The notes beneath the pieces are model-generated. The model searched no databases. It was not told the origin of the DNA and saw only the letters and a list, made by a program, of their open reading frames with translations. The position numbers and the translations under genes are program-made. DNA of 64,000 nucleotides from Mucisphaera sp965279675 (GTDB lineage: Bacteria > Planctomycetota > Phycisphaerae > Phycisphaerales > Phycisphaeraceae): assembly GCF_965279675.1 (NCBI RefSeq), contig NZ_CBDIIJ010000002.1, positions 930,001-994,000 of the forward strand, given 5' to 3'. Positions 1 to 6,969 of the stretch are shown here, piece by piece. Numbering within the stretch: the first letter of the stretch is position 1; each line of letters starts with the position of its first letter.

Positions 1-2196
1 GCCGGCGGCGCTGCCGACGGTCATGTTGCCGGTGACCTGGATTGCTCCGCCTTGCGCGAAGATGTCGAGGGTGCCGAGGGTGCCGGTGGTTCCGACCGTG
101 ATGTCGTTGTCGACAGACATGGTGGCGATGCCGCTTCCGAAGGCGAAGGGTCCATCGAGGATGACACGGCCTGAGGAGGCCGGGTCGAGCGAGGCACCGA
201 TGTCGATGTTGTTGAAGCGCGCGCTGGCGAACTGATCGATCGTTATGGTGCCGGAGCCGTCGCCGGTGCCGATGCGGGTGTTGCCGAAGGCGTTGAGGCT
301 GGAGCCGACGCCGGTGACGACGGCATCGATATTTGAGCCTGATGCGGTGAGCTCGAAGTCTCGGTTGATGTTGAGTTCGCCGTCGTTGCTGACGTTGATG
401 CTGCTGATGCCGTTGGTGTTGAAGGTTTGGGCATCGCTGGTGAGCGTCATCTCTCCACCGTTGATCACCAGGCTGGTGTTGGGGTTGAAGACGATGGGCT
501 GGGTGCCTCTTGCGAAGAGCGTGCCGCCGTTGATGGTCAAGGTGTTGCCGACGATGATCTGGCCGTTGTTGGTATTGGGATCGCTGCCGATCTGGGCTTC
601 GCCTTCGGCTTCGACGAAGAGTCCGCCTATGGCTTCGAGGGTGGCGGGTGTGTTGGCGCCGGTTGTGAAGGCCCCGACGTTGAGGGTGCCGGTGCCGTTG
701 GCGAAGCTGCTGCCGACGGTGGTCTGGCCCTGGACGGTGACGCGGGAGCCGTCGCCTTCGATCTCGGCGATGGCTTCGAAGGTGGCGACGCCGTCTGCGA
801 GCGAGCCGATGCGCAGGGCGTTGCTAATGTTGGCGGTTGCGCCTGATCCGACGATGAAGAGGCCGCGGCTGCTGTTGCCGGCGAGGCCGTTGCGCATCTG
901 GACGGTTCCCAGGTTTGCGGTCGCGTTGTTCTGGAGTTGGATTCTGGCTTCGACGCCTGTGCCTGCGCCGGCGAAGAAGTTGAGGGTGGAGACATCGAGC
1001 AGGGTGTCGGCCCCATCGAAGATGAAGTTTCTGGATACACCTGATCCGTTGCTGACGTTGAACGAGCCGGCGGCGTTGAGTTGCGAGCCGGAGAAGAAGC
1101 GGTGGGTCCCGCCTTGGTCGTTCCATGCGTAGGCGAAGCCGCTGGGGATGTTGATGGCGGCGTCGTTTGTGGCGGTGATGACGCCGTTGTTCCGGAGGCG
1201 TAGGGTTCCGAAGGCGTTGATGTTGAGGGTTCCGGCGTTCATGTCGAGGTTGCCGTTGACCTGAAGGTTTGAAAGGGACCCTGAATTACTAGCGAGGTTG
1301 ACGGTGCCGTTGCGGTTGATCGACATGCCGCCGGTGCCGGTGAGGAGGTCACCGCCGTTGCCGTCGGTGCCGACGTTGATGATCGATGTGCCATTGAAGC
1401 TGTTCGTGCCGACGAGGGTCTCGCCGGCGCCGGCCGAGGCATCGACGGTTCCGTTGTTTTCGACGTTGAGCTCGACGGTCTGGCCTGAGAGGCCGCCACC
1501 CCTGAGATCGATGTTGTTGGCCACTTCGAGTTGCCCGCCAAACTCGACGTTGATGAATGCTGATGAGTTGGTGAAGCTTGAGATGGCTGCGCCGATGGCG
1601 CCGACGGTGGCAGTCGAACCGTTGAAGACATTGAGGCTGCCGGTTGCGCCGTTCGTACCCAGGAACACGCTCGAACTGGGTGCGTCCAGGGTTGATGCTC
1701 CGTCGATGTCGAGGACGGCGGATGCGCCGCTGGCGGTTCCAACGTTGATCGTGCCTGCGACCTCGAGTCGGGCGGAGCCGGAGGTCTCGAGGAATCCGCC
1801 TCGGACGATTGTGAGTGGTGCGTTGATATCGAGGATGTGGTTGCTGCGGAGGAAGAGGCTGCCGTCGTCCTGAACAAAGACGGAGGCGCCCGAGGTGTGT
1901 TCGAACGTCCCGCCTGAGCTCTCGAATGCGACATCGCCGTTTTCTACGCGGAGCCCGGTGGAGTTGGTGTTGCCTGTGAGGCTGTCCCAGCGGACGGTGT
2001 AGGTGTTCGGGAGGTCGAAGATGGCGAGGTCGCCGGTGGTGGGCGCGGATCCGGTATCCCAGTTGCTGCCGGTGTCGTAGAAGCCGCCGGCGATGTCGAT
2101 CCAGGTGGTATCGACGGCCTGGGTGGTCTGGGCAAGGGTGAGGGCGAGGGTTGCGGCGAGGGCGGAGCGGGTGCTGAGGGTCACGGGGTGACGCAT
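1..2196 (-). CDS. Secreted beta-repeat (autotransporter-like) protein, 5' part; runs off the window
   Basis: The reading frame is open from ATG at 2196 to the window edge (732 codons), so only the N-terminal part is visible. It opens with a Sec-type signal peptide (MRHPVTLSTRS..., cleavage likely after TTQA) and continues as low-complexity repeats rich in N, G, T and S with recurring short strands such as GTLNVGAF, GGQLEVANNIDL and GTVNLASNSGSL, typical of right-handed beta-helix or passenger-type surface proteins. GGAG lies about 9 nt before the ATG; an in-frame ATG at 2211 is an alternative. A dockerin-like/PEP-CTERM end is expected by analogy with 21196-24258 but cannot be seen. Substrate or partner is unknown. 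It stands next to the tRNA-Gly integration site but outside the element. Confidence 0.75.
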   Translation of the reverse strand, partial: MRHPVTLSTRSALAATLALTLAQTTQAVDTTWIDIAGGFYDTGSNWDTGSAPTTGDLAIFDLPNTYTVRWDSLTGNTNSTGLRVENGDVAFESSGGTFEHTSGASVFVQDDGSLFLRSNHILDINAPLTIVRGGFLETSGSARLEVAGTINVGTASGASAVLDIDGASTLDAPSSSVFLGTNGATGSLNVFNGSTATVGAIGAAISSFTNSSAFINVEFGGQLEVANNIDLRGGGLSGQTVELNVENNGTVDASAGAGETLVGTNSFNGTSIINVGTDGNGGDLLTGTGGMSINRNGTVNLASNSGSLSNLQVNGNLDMNAGTLNINAFGTLRLRNNGVITATNDAAINIPSGFAYAWNDQGGTHRFFSGSQLNAAGSFNVSNGSGVSRNFIFDGADTLLDVSTLNFFAGAGTGVEARIQLQNNATANLGTVQMRNGLAGNSSRGLFIVGSGATANISNALRIGSLADGVATFEAIAEIEGDGSRVTVQGQTTVGSSFANGTGTLNVGAFTTGANTPATLEAIGGLFVEAEGEAQIGSDPNTNNGQIIVGNTLTINGGTLFARGTQPIVFNPNTSLVINGGEMTLTSDAQTFNTNGISSINVSNDGELNINRDFELTASGSNIDAVVTGVGSSLNAFGNTRIGTGDGSGTITIDQFASARFNNIDIGASLDPASSGRVILDGPFAFGSGIATMSVDNDITVGTTGTLGTLDIFAQGGAIQVTGNMTVGSAAG

Positions 2197-2377
2197 GGGG
2201 TCTTTCTCCATGGGCGTGCGATGTGCGATTGCGGACTTCTTATTCCGGAGGTGTAAGCGTAATCCCTGAGGGGGCTTGTGGCATCAAAAAAATAATGGGA
2301 TTATTAGATGTGAACCTGGTTGGTCAGCGTGTCTTGGGTGGCCTTGTTGGTGTTGATTGGTACACTCTGGAGGCTCT

Positions 2378-2450
2378 GCGGGCGTAACTCAATTGGTAGA
2401 GTGTCAGCCTTCCAAGCTGAATGTTGAGGGTTCGAGTCCCTTCGCCCGCT
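2378..2450 (+). tRNA. tRNA-Gly (anticodon TCC)
   Basis: A cloverleaf can be drawn: acceptor GCGGGCG (2378-2384) pairs with CGCCCGC (2443-2449), with discriminator T2450. The anticodon stem TCAGC/GCTGA encloses loop CTTCCAA with TCC at 2411-2413, and the T-arm carries GGTTCGAGTCC. No CCA is encoded. Its 3' half is the integration site of the element to the right: the last 45 bases lie in a 48-bp repeat that returns at 14975. The end of the integrase gene is read antisense through the same bases. Confidence 0.95.
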
Positions 2451-3831
2451 TTGATGCATCGACTCGCATAGTGTCGCTAATAGCAGCATGATTCAGGGGT
2501 TTACGCTCACTAGAGCATGCGGTGCCGTGCGCTTCGGTGATGCGTTGTGTTGCTGCATCTTGCACTGAATCGCACTGGATGAGGTGGGAGTTGGGGTGGG
2601 AGTCTGAGGTGGCATGGTCGGTGCCCGTCGCCATGGTTTGCTCTTGCTCGTCGGGTAGTGGCAGGGCTTCCACGGCTTTGGATGTATCGCTGAGACCGAG
2701 GACGGTGTAGTGGCTGAGGGTGGTGCGATAGTCGCTGTGGCGCATGATCTTCTGAGCAACCTGCGGGCTCACTCCGGCACGGGCGAGGTTGGTTCCCAGC
2801 GTTGTCCTCAGTGCATGGAGGTCGGCGACTCGGCCCTGCTCATCGGCTTTGAGTTGGAGCCGGGTCTTGTCGCGGCGATGGCGTCCCTTACCGATGCGTT
2901 CGGGCTGCCCTTGCTCATCACAGACCACCACCCTCTCGGCGAGGCCTGCCCGGTAGAAGTCGTTCATACGGGTGCGGTCGGTCACGGTCTGGCGGAACAC
3001 CCTCTCGGCACCGAGCCCCCTGAGGCTCAGGCGTCGCTCAGGCTGGAGGGCTTTAAGGGCGGCAGCGAGGCGTGGGTGTAGGGGCAGGGTGTCCTCTCGG
3101 CGTGCCTTACCGCCTCTGACGGTGAGGGTGCCCTGCTCGAAGTCGATATCGGCCCAGGTGAGCCGCTGGAGGTCACCCTTGCGGAGGCCAGCCAGAGCAG
3201 CCGCGAGATACCAGGCCTCTCTGCCATGGTTGCGGGCGACTTGCAGCAACCGGGCCAGCTCGTCATCGGTGAGCGGGCGTCGGACGCGGCGGCGGTCACG
3301 GCTCTCATCCTGACGCGGCACCACCTTGAGGGGGTTGCGCTCGGCCTTGCCGGTCTTGACGGCCCATGAGTAGAAGGCGACGGCGTTCTGGCGGACGTGG
3401 TTAAGGGTCCGGGCTGAGAGGCCCTGCTCGGCAAGCTGAGAGAGGTGCTGCTCCAGGGCATCGGAGGTGAGGTCAGAGAGGCGGGCCAGTGACTTATCGC
3501 GGGCGAGGCGGGTGAGGTGACGCTGCTTCTGGCTGACGTTCCTCGGGGCCTGCCGGATATGCTCGCAGTGGGTGACGTAGGCGGCGATGACTTCGGTGAT
3601 GGGGCGTCGCCCCTCATGGATCACCCTGTCTTGATGGGCGTCGATCACCCCTTCGCGGCGGAGTGCGGCATCGGCCACCAGCTTGGCGAGGATACGCTCG
3701 GCGGCGGTCTTGTCGTGGGTGCGAGTGGATCGTTCGCGTCGCTTGCCGTCGTGGTCGTACCAGCGGGCAATCCAGGTGCGGCCGCGTTTGTGGAGGGAGC
3801 CGGAGCCCTTGCTTCTGGGTCGTCGGTTCAT
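2404..3831 (-). CDS. int: Tyrosine recombinase / integrase of the element
   Basis: This 475-residue site-specific recombinase should integrate and excise the element at tRNA-Gly. After a basic N-terminal segment (a possible arm-type DNA-binding part) comes a SAM-like core-binding domain (about residues 75-165) and the catalytic domain (about 185-380). Catalytic residues visible are R217 (in AGLRKGD), H339 and R342 (in LHALR), H365 (in MRHSDY) and the nucleophile Y375 (in SHYT). The C-terminal tail, about 95 residues, ends AKGLEPSTFSLEG, which is encoded antisense by the tRNA 3' half, so the stop codon lies in attL. The start ATG overlaps the stop of the HTH gene by 4 bp (ATGA), implying translational coupling. 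Function is firm; whether it is active is untested. Confidence 0.95.
   Translation of the reverse strand: MNRRPRSKGSGSLHKRGRTWIARWYDHDGKRRERSTRTHDKTAAERILAKLVADAALRREGVIDAHQDRVIHEGRRPITEVIAAYVTHCEHIRQAPRNVSQKQRHLTRLARDKSLARLSDLTSDALEQHLSQLAEQGLSARTLNHVRQNAVAFYSWAVKTGKAERNPLKVVPRQDESRDRRRVRRPLTDDELARLLQVARNHGREAWYLAAALAGLRKGDLQRLTWADIDFEQGTLTVRGGKARREDTLPLHPRLAAALKALQPERRLSLRGLGAERVFRQTVTDRTRMNDFYRAGLAERVVVCDEQGQPERIGKGRHRRDKTRLQLKADEQGRVADLHALRTTLGTNLARAGVSPQVAQKIMRHSDYRTTLSHYTVLGLSDTSKAVEALPLPDEQEQTMATGTDHATSDSHPNSHLIQCDSVQDAATQRITEAHGTACSSERKPLNHAAISDTMRVDASKRAKGLEPSTFSLEG
2406..2453. repeat. attL: 48-bp attachment repeat in the 3' half of tRNA-Gly
   Basis: The 48 bases from 2406 to 2453 are identical to 14975-15022. 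They cover the anticodon-loop side, T-arm and acceptor 3' strand of tRNA-Gly plus three bases downstream. A base mismatch bounds the identity on each side (C2405 against T14974; A2454 against G15023). This is the expected product of site-specific integration by a tyrosine recombinase into a tRNA 3' end. Confidence 0.93.
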
Positions 3832-4052
3832 GCTTGAGGCTTTCGTCTGGCTTTGTGGGGGCGGGGGATGAGCTTGATGTCGTACCCGAGATAGTCTGCG
3901 ATCCGCTCGGCATTCTCGATGGAGGTGCCCGACTCATGCCGAACCAGCCGCGAGAGGTGGGCCTGAGAGACGCCAGAGCCCTGAGCGATGCGATACCGCG
4001 TCTCTGCGCTGGTGGTGATGGCCCGCCTGATGGCGTCGGTGAGGCTCGGCAT
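3828..4052 (-). CDS. Small HTH (Cro/C1-type) regulator
   Basis: This 74-residue protein has a helix-turn-helix around residues 18-55 (RYRIAQGSGVSQAHLSRLV, then ENAERIADYLGY) and a basic tail, as in XRE-family regulators or antitoxin-like proteins. I chose the ATG at 4052 because homology-like sequence starts there (MPSLTDAIRRAI); the frame is open further upstream but that part reads into the end of the preceding gene. It lies between the RepA-like gene (37-nt gap) and the integrase (4-bp overlap), so it probably controls the module or autoregulates. The target operator is unknown. Confidence 0.8.
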   Translation of the reverse strand: MPSLTDAIRRAITTSAETRYRIAQGSGVSQAHLSRLVRHESGTSIENAERIADYLGYDIKLIPRPHKARRKPQA

Positions 4053-4089
4053 GCCCCAAGGATAGCAGATAATTGCATGAATGCAAGTA

Positions 4090-5787
4090 TCAGGACGTGG
4101 GGAAAGCTCTAAGGGCCTCGGTGTGAGCCCGTATCCAGCCGGGGCTGCCGGTGGTGGTGTCGATGTCGTCCGCTTCCATGAGGGCCATCCTCTCCCAGAG
4201 CAGGTCTCCGGCGTCGGTGCCAGCACTGGGGTCGGGCAGACCGTCACCTTCCCAGAAGCGTTTGAGTTGGCTCCAGTGCTCTCGCAGCCCGCGAAGCAGC
4301 CGCTCATCGTTGTGGCGGATACGGGGCCTGCTTGTGGGGTCGCTAGGGTCGAGGTGGAGGATGGTGCCCGCGTCGAGGGCCGAGGCGAGGTGATCGAGGA
4401 AGTCGAGGAACGAGGCCGAGTAGCCGTGGCCAGTATGATCGAGCCGCGGTTCGGCTGGACTGGGGGCCTGATCGTCGTTCATCTCGTGCCATGGGTCCGC
4501 CTCCGGGGCAAGGTGCTCAAGTTCTTCAGAAACCTGCGCATCTTGAGCATCTTGAGCATCTTGGCTTTCTAAGGTGCTCAAGTTACTGACAGAATCCTCC
4601 CTGAGAGGCTCAGAACCTAAGGTGCGCAAGATGCTCAAGTTTCCAGAAACCTGCGCACCTTGATATTCCGGGGCCTCGGATCGAGCCTTGGGCAGGCTCC
4701 ACCACCACCCGTCGCTGCGTTTGACAGGCTGGATGCCGATGTCTGCCTTCGCCCTTGTGACACTGGCCCATGACTCTCCTGCGGCGGCGGCTCTGCTCTT
4801 GAGTTCCTTCACAGGCAGGGGCCCGTCGCTGAGTTCCTGCTCCAGGAAGTTCTTCGCAGCCGTGACGGCGAAGGGTTCGGGGCCTCGCTTCTGGTTGCCC
4901 GCTGATCGTTCGGCCTTGAGTTCCTCGCACATCTTCTCATCGGCGGTCATATCGATGGCCTTGGGCTCCCATGAGAGGCAGGCGGGGTTGCCGCCGATGG
5001 TGAAGGCCAGGCCGGTGCTGCGTGCCGCGAGGTTGCTCTTGCCGGGCAGAAGCAGCCTGCGGTCCTTGTGGTCGGCGTCGCGGCTGAGGTGCCAGACGGC
5101 TCGGGCGATGCCGGTGAAGGCTCTGGAGCCCATGGCCATCTCGTCGGCGTTGCTGCCAGCCGACTTGCGGCGGTGAGCCACCACCAGGACGGCGACGCCT
5201 CGCTCCTGTGCGAGGGTGGCCAGCGGGGTGAGGATGGCTCTGACTTCGTTGTCGCGGTAGGTGTCGGTCTTGCCGCCCATGTAGGTGCCGATGGGGTCGA
5301 CGATGAGCAGCTTGCAGTCGGGCATCCGATCGAGGGCGCCTCTCACGTTGTCGATGTCGGAGAGGTTGATGGGGTGCTCGGTGCGTTTGCCCGTCTCGTC
5401 GGTGATGTAGGACGCCTTGAGCACGGCGATTCGGTCACCGTCTCGGTCCTTGTCGAACCCATGAGCATCGAGGCGTGGCCGGATGGTGTCGTGGGGGTCA
5501 TCCTCGCCGGAGAGCATGATGACTGACCCCTGAGGGCAGGGTGATCCATCGGGCCAGTCGCGGCCGGCTGCGACCCTAGCGGCTATGTCTGCCGTGAGGA
5601 ACGACTTGCCCTCGCCGGGGCGTCCCACCAGCATGCTGATGCGGCCCAGAGGCAGGCGTCGGGGCCAGAGCCATTGCACGGCGCGTGGCTCGATCTGGCT
5701 CATTGGGATGAGGACAACGCCTCGTCGCGGGGTCTCAGACTTGCCAGGAACACTGTTCACTTCCGGAGTTTGTGTGGTATCCTTCAC
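4090..5787 (-). CDS. RepA-like AAA ATPase (RecA-fold helicase family)
   Basis: This 565-residue protein carries Walker A GRPGEGKS at residues 55-62, an SGEDD segment about residue 94, and Walker B LLIVDPIG about residue 160, followed by VLVVAHRRK. This is the pattern of RepA/DnaB-like hexameric ATPases found in plasmids and integrative elements. Roughly residues 290-370 resemble a winged-helix region; the C-terminal 200 residues are poorly ordered and contain a DAQ repeat. The start is GTG at 5787, overlapping the upstream gene stop as GTGA. Role inferred: replication or partition of the excised circle, or DNA remodelling. No primase partner is visible. The linker DNA itself carries repeats (4511-4665). 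Confidence 0.82.
   Translation of the reverse strand: MKDTTQTPEVNSVPGKSETPRRGVVLIPMSQIEPRAVQWLWPRRLPLGRISMLVGRPGEGKSFLTADIAARVAAGRDWPDGSPCPQGSVIMLSGEDDPHDTIRPRLDAHGFDKDRDGDRIAVLKASYITDETGKRTEHPINLSDIDNVRGALDRMPDCKLLIVDPIGTYMGGKTDTYRDNEVRAILTPLATLAQERGVAVLVVAHRRKSAGSNADEMAMGSRAFTGIARAVWHLSRDADHKDRRLLLPGKSNLAARSTGLAFTIGGNPACLSWEPKAIDMTADEKMCEELKAERSAGNQKRGPEPFAVTAAKNFLEQELSDGPLPVKELKSRAAAAGESWASVTRAKADIGIQPVKRSDGWWWSLPKARSEAPEYQGAQVSGNLSILRTLGSEPLREDSVSNLSTLESQDAQDAQDAQVSEELEHLAPEADPWHEMNDDQAPSPAEPRLDHTGHGYSASFLDFLDHLASALDAGTILHLDPSDPTSRPRIRHNDERLLRGLREHWSQLKRFWEGDGLPDPSAGTDAGDLLWERMALMEADDIDTTTGSPGWIRAHTEALRAFPTS
4511..4665. repeat. Repeat cluster inside the RepA-like gene
   Basis: Two imperfect direct repeats of about 45 bp start at 4511 and 4620 (AAGGTGCtCAAG..., each ending CAGAAACCTGCGCA). 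Between them CTTGAGCAT is repeated in tandem (4542-4563), and its reverse complement CAAGATGCTCAAG lies at 4627-4639. The segment encodes the Q/D/A-rich linker of the ATPase. It may only reflect a repetitive linker, but direct plus inverted boxes inside a rep gene also fit an origin of the lambda-O type. Confidence 0.55.
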
Positions 5788-6005
5788 TTCACACCCCCTT
5801 CGGTGCGAGCGGCCACCCAGGCCTTGAGGGCATCGACGGGGTACAAGACTGCACGGCCGAGGCGGAGGTGGGGGATACCGCTGCCTTGGTCGGCAGTCAG
5901 TTCCCAGAGTTTCCGGCGGCTGATGCCTAGGGCTCTGGCGGCGTCCTTCGGTCTGAGGTTGATGGGTGGGGTCGGTTCGGGCGCAGTGATAGCCTGCTCA
6001 TTCAT
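5784..6005 (-). CDS. AlpA/excisionase-like DNA-binding protein
   Basis: This 73-residue protein has a winged HTH of the MerR/AlpA/Xis type: LRPKDAARALGISRRKLWEL, then a wing with HLRLGRAVLYPVDALKAWV. Such proteins direct excision or regulate integrase genes. It begins the leftward operon: its stop overlaps the GTG of the RepA-like gene by 4 bp, and GGAG lies about 9 nt before the ATG at 6005. Upstream is the large repeat-bearing non-coding region, where it probably binds. It could equally be a transcriptional activator only. Confidence 0.85.
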   Translation of the reverse strand: MNEQAITAPEPTPPINLRPKDAARALGISRRKLWELTADQGSGIPHLRLGRAVLYPVDALKAWVAARTEGGVK

Positions 6006-6229
6006 GGAAGCATCTCCAATGGGGGGGGGTAGAGCACGGTGGCCGACGCGGCCAACGCTTGAGGTTTGTGGGGGTGGGGGTGCCCTTGGGGCGGCGACCC
6101 TCAGGGCTCAGCTAGGGCGAGGGGGGAAGGGGGGCTCCTCGCGGGATGCCTTAGGTCTTGAGAGGCCGCGCGTGCCCCTCGGAAAAAATCCGGGGCAGGT
6201 CAGTCATGCGGCAACTGGATCGCACTTGC

Positions 6230-6783
6230 TTCATATCCCGTCCACCTCAGCAAGCTGCCGCGTTCGGAAGCACAGACGTTGCTACAGGGGCTGGGTGACG
6301 CCATGCTGGGCGGGGGGCATGAGGCACGGCGGTGGAGGGCTTGGGCGGCTCGGGAGAGCTTCCCTTCATAGCAGTAGAACCAAAGCAAGAAGCCGCAAAG
6401 GTGATCCCTTCGGTACCGCTAGCTGCTGCTCTGCGGTGTCGGATGGCGTGGGTGTGCGCTGCGTTCATAACCCGTGAACCAGAGCAAGAAGCTGCAAGGG
6501 TGCCCACCTGCCGCCCCTCTGGGGTGCTGGCTGGCGTGGGGCTGCGTTGCGTTCATATTCTGGTCGGTAAAGCAAGAAATCTCGGCCATGACAAGAACAT
6601 CGTTCACTCTGCGTGATGGCCATGGGCCGGGTGCGGCTCGCGGAGGGGGTCCTTCATATCACCCATACTAGAGCAATGATTCGCTAGCTTGCCACAGAGC
6701 CGCGTTCTGAGGCTCTCAGGGGCGGTTCGGTGCGTGGGCTGGCGTGGGGTCGCGTTCCGTTCATAGCACCTTCCGTAAAGCAA
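6230..6783 (+). repeat. Six-copy array of TTCATA-N13-AGCAA
   Basis: TTCATA occurs at 6230, 6365, 6464, 6552, 6653 and 6760. In all six cases exactly 13 bases separate it from AGCAA (four copies AGCAAG, two AGCAAT). Period is 88-135 bp. Copies at 6464, 6552 and 6760 also share an upstream block resembling GGCGTGGGGCTGCGTT. The rigid geometry in one orientation suggests a protein binding site such as iterons or Xis/Int arm sites. On the other strand it reads TTGCT-N13-TATGAA, which also resembles weak promoters with short spacing. Confidence 0.85.
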
Positions 6784-6792
6784 TAATCTGCT

Positions 6793-6825
6793 AGCAAGTC
6801 ATGTAGTCTGCACTCATGACTTGCT
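6793..6825. repeat. 11-bp perfect inverted repeat
   Basis: AGCAAGTCATG (6793-6803) and CATGACTTGCT (6815-6825) are exact reverse complements around an 11-nt centre. The outer AGCAAG matches the downstream box of the six-copy array. A G-run follows. It may be an operator or a cruciform/hairpin of an origin; no U-tract makes a classic terminator unlikely. Confidence 0.75.
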
Positions 6826-6969
6826 CTAGATCGGGGGGGGGGCGCGTTCGGGTGGTCTGTGAGTATGGCTGGCAAGAGCAAGCTCGCTTGGTTTGTCTCA
6901 GTGTCCTCTTGACGCAAGCACTCGCATATGGGAGCATGAAGTCTTTTTAAATTCTAGAGAGGAGTCGCC

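Larger units (their letters stand above)
6006..6969. other. Non-coding control region of the element (964 bp)
   Basis: I see no credible gene on either strand: the open frames have no ribosome sites, no recognisable protein features and mutually exclusive frames. The segment separates the leftward replication/excision operon from rightward cargo. It holds six copies of TTCATA-N13-AGCAA, an 11-bp inverted repeat at 6793-6825, and runs of eight to nine G near 6017 and 6834. It is the best candidate for an origin, operator array or excision complex site. Confidence 0.7.

Noticed and set aside
245..1132. 295-codon plus-strand frame near the window start
   Set aside because: The minus strand holds one continuous frame from 2196 to the edge with signal peptide and repeat pattern; the plus frame is its shadow.
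5674..6477. 267-codon plus-strand frame entering the control region
   Set aside because: It starts antisense to the RepA-like gene, has no ribosome site, and its codons cross the repeat array without protein features.
6230..6783. CRISPR array
   Set aside because: The repeated parts are two short boxes with fixed internal spacing, not long identical repeats with uniform spacers, and no cas gene is near.
6230..6783. Row of six leftward promoters
   Set aside because: Read leftward the boxes TTGCT and TATGAA are only 13 nt apart, too close for a normal -35/-10 pair, though not fully excluded.
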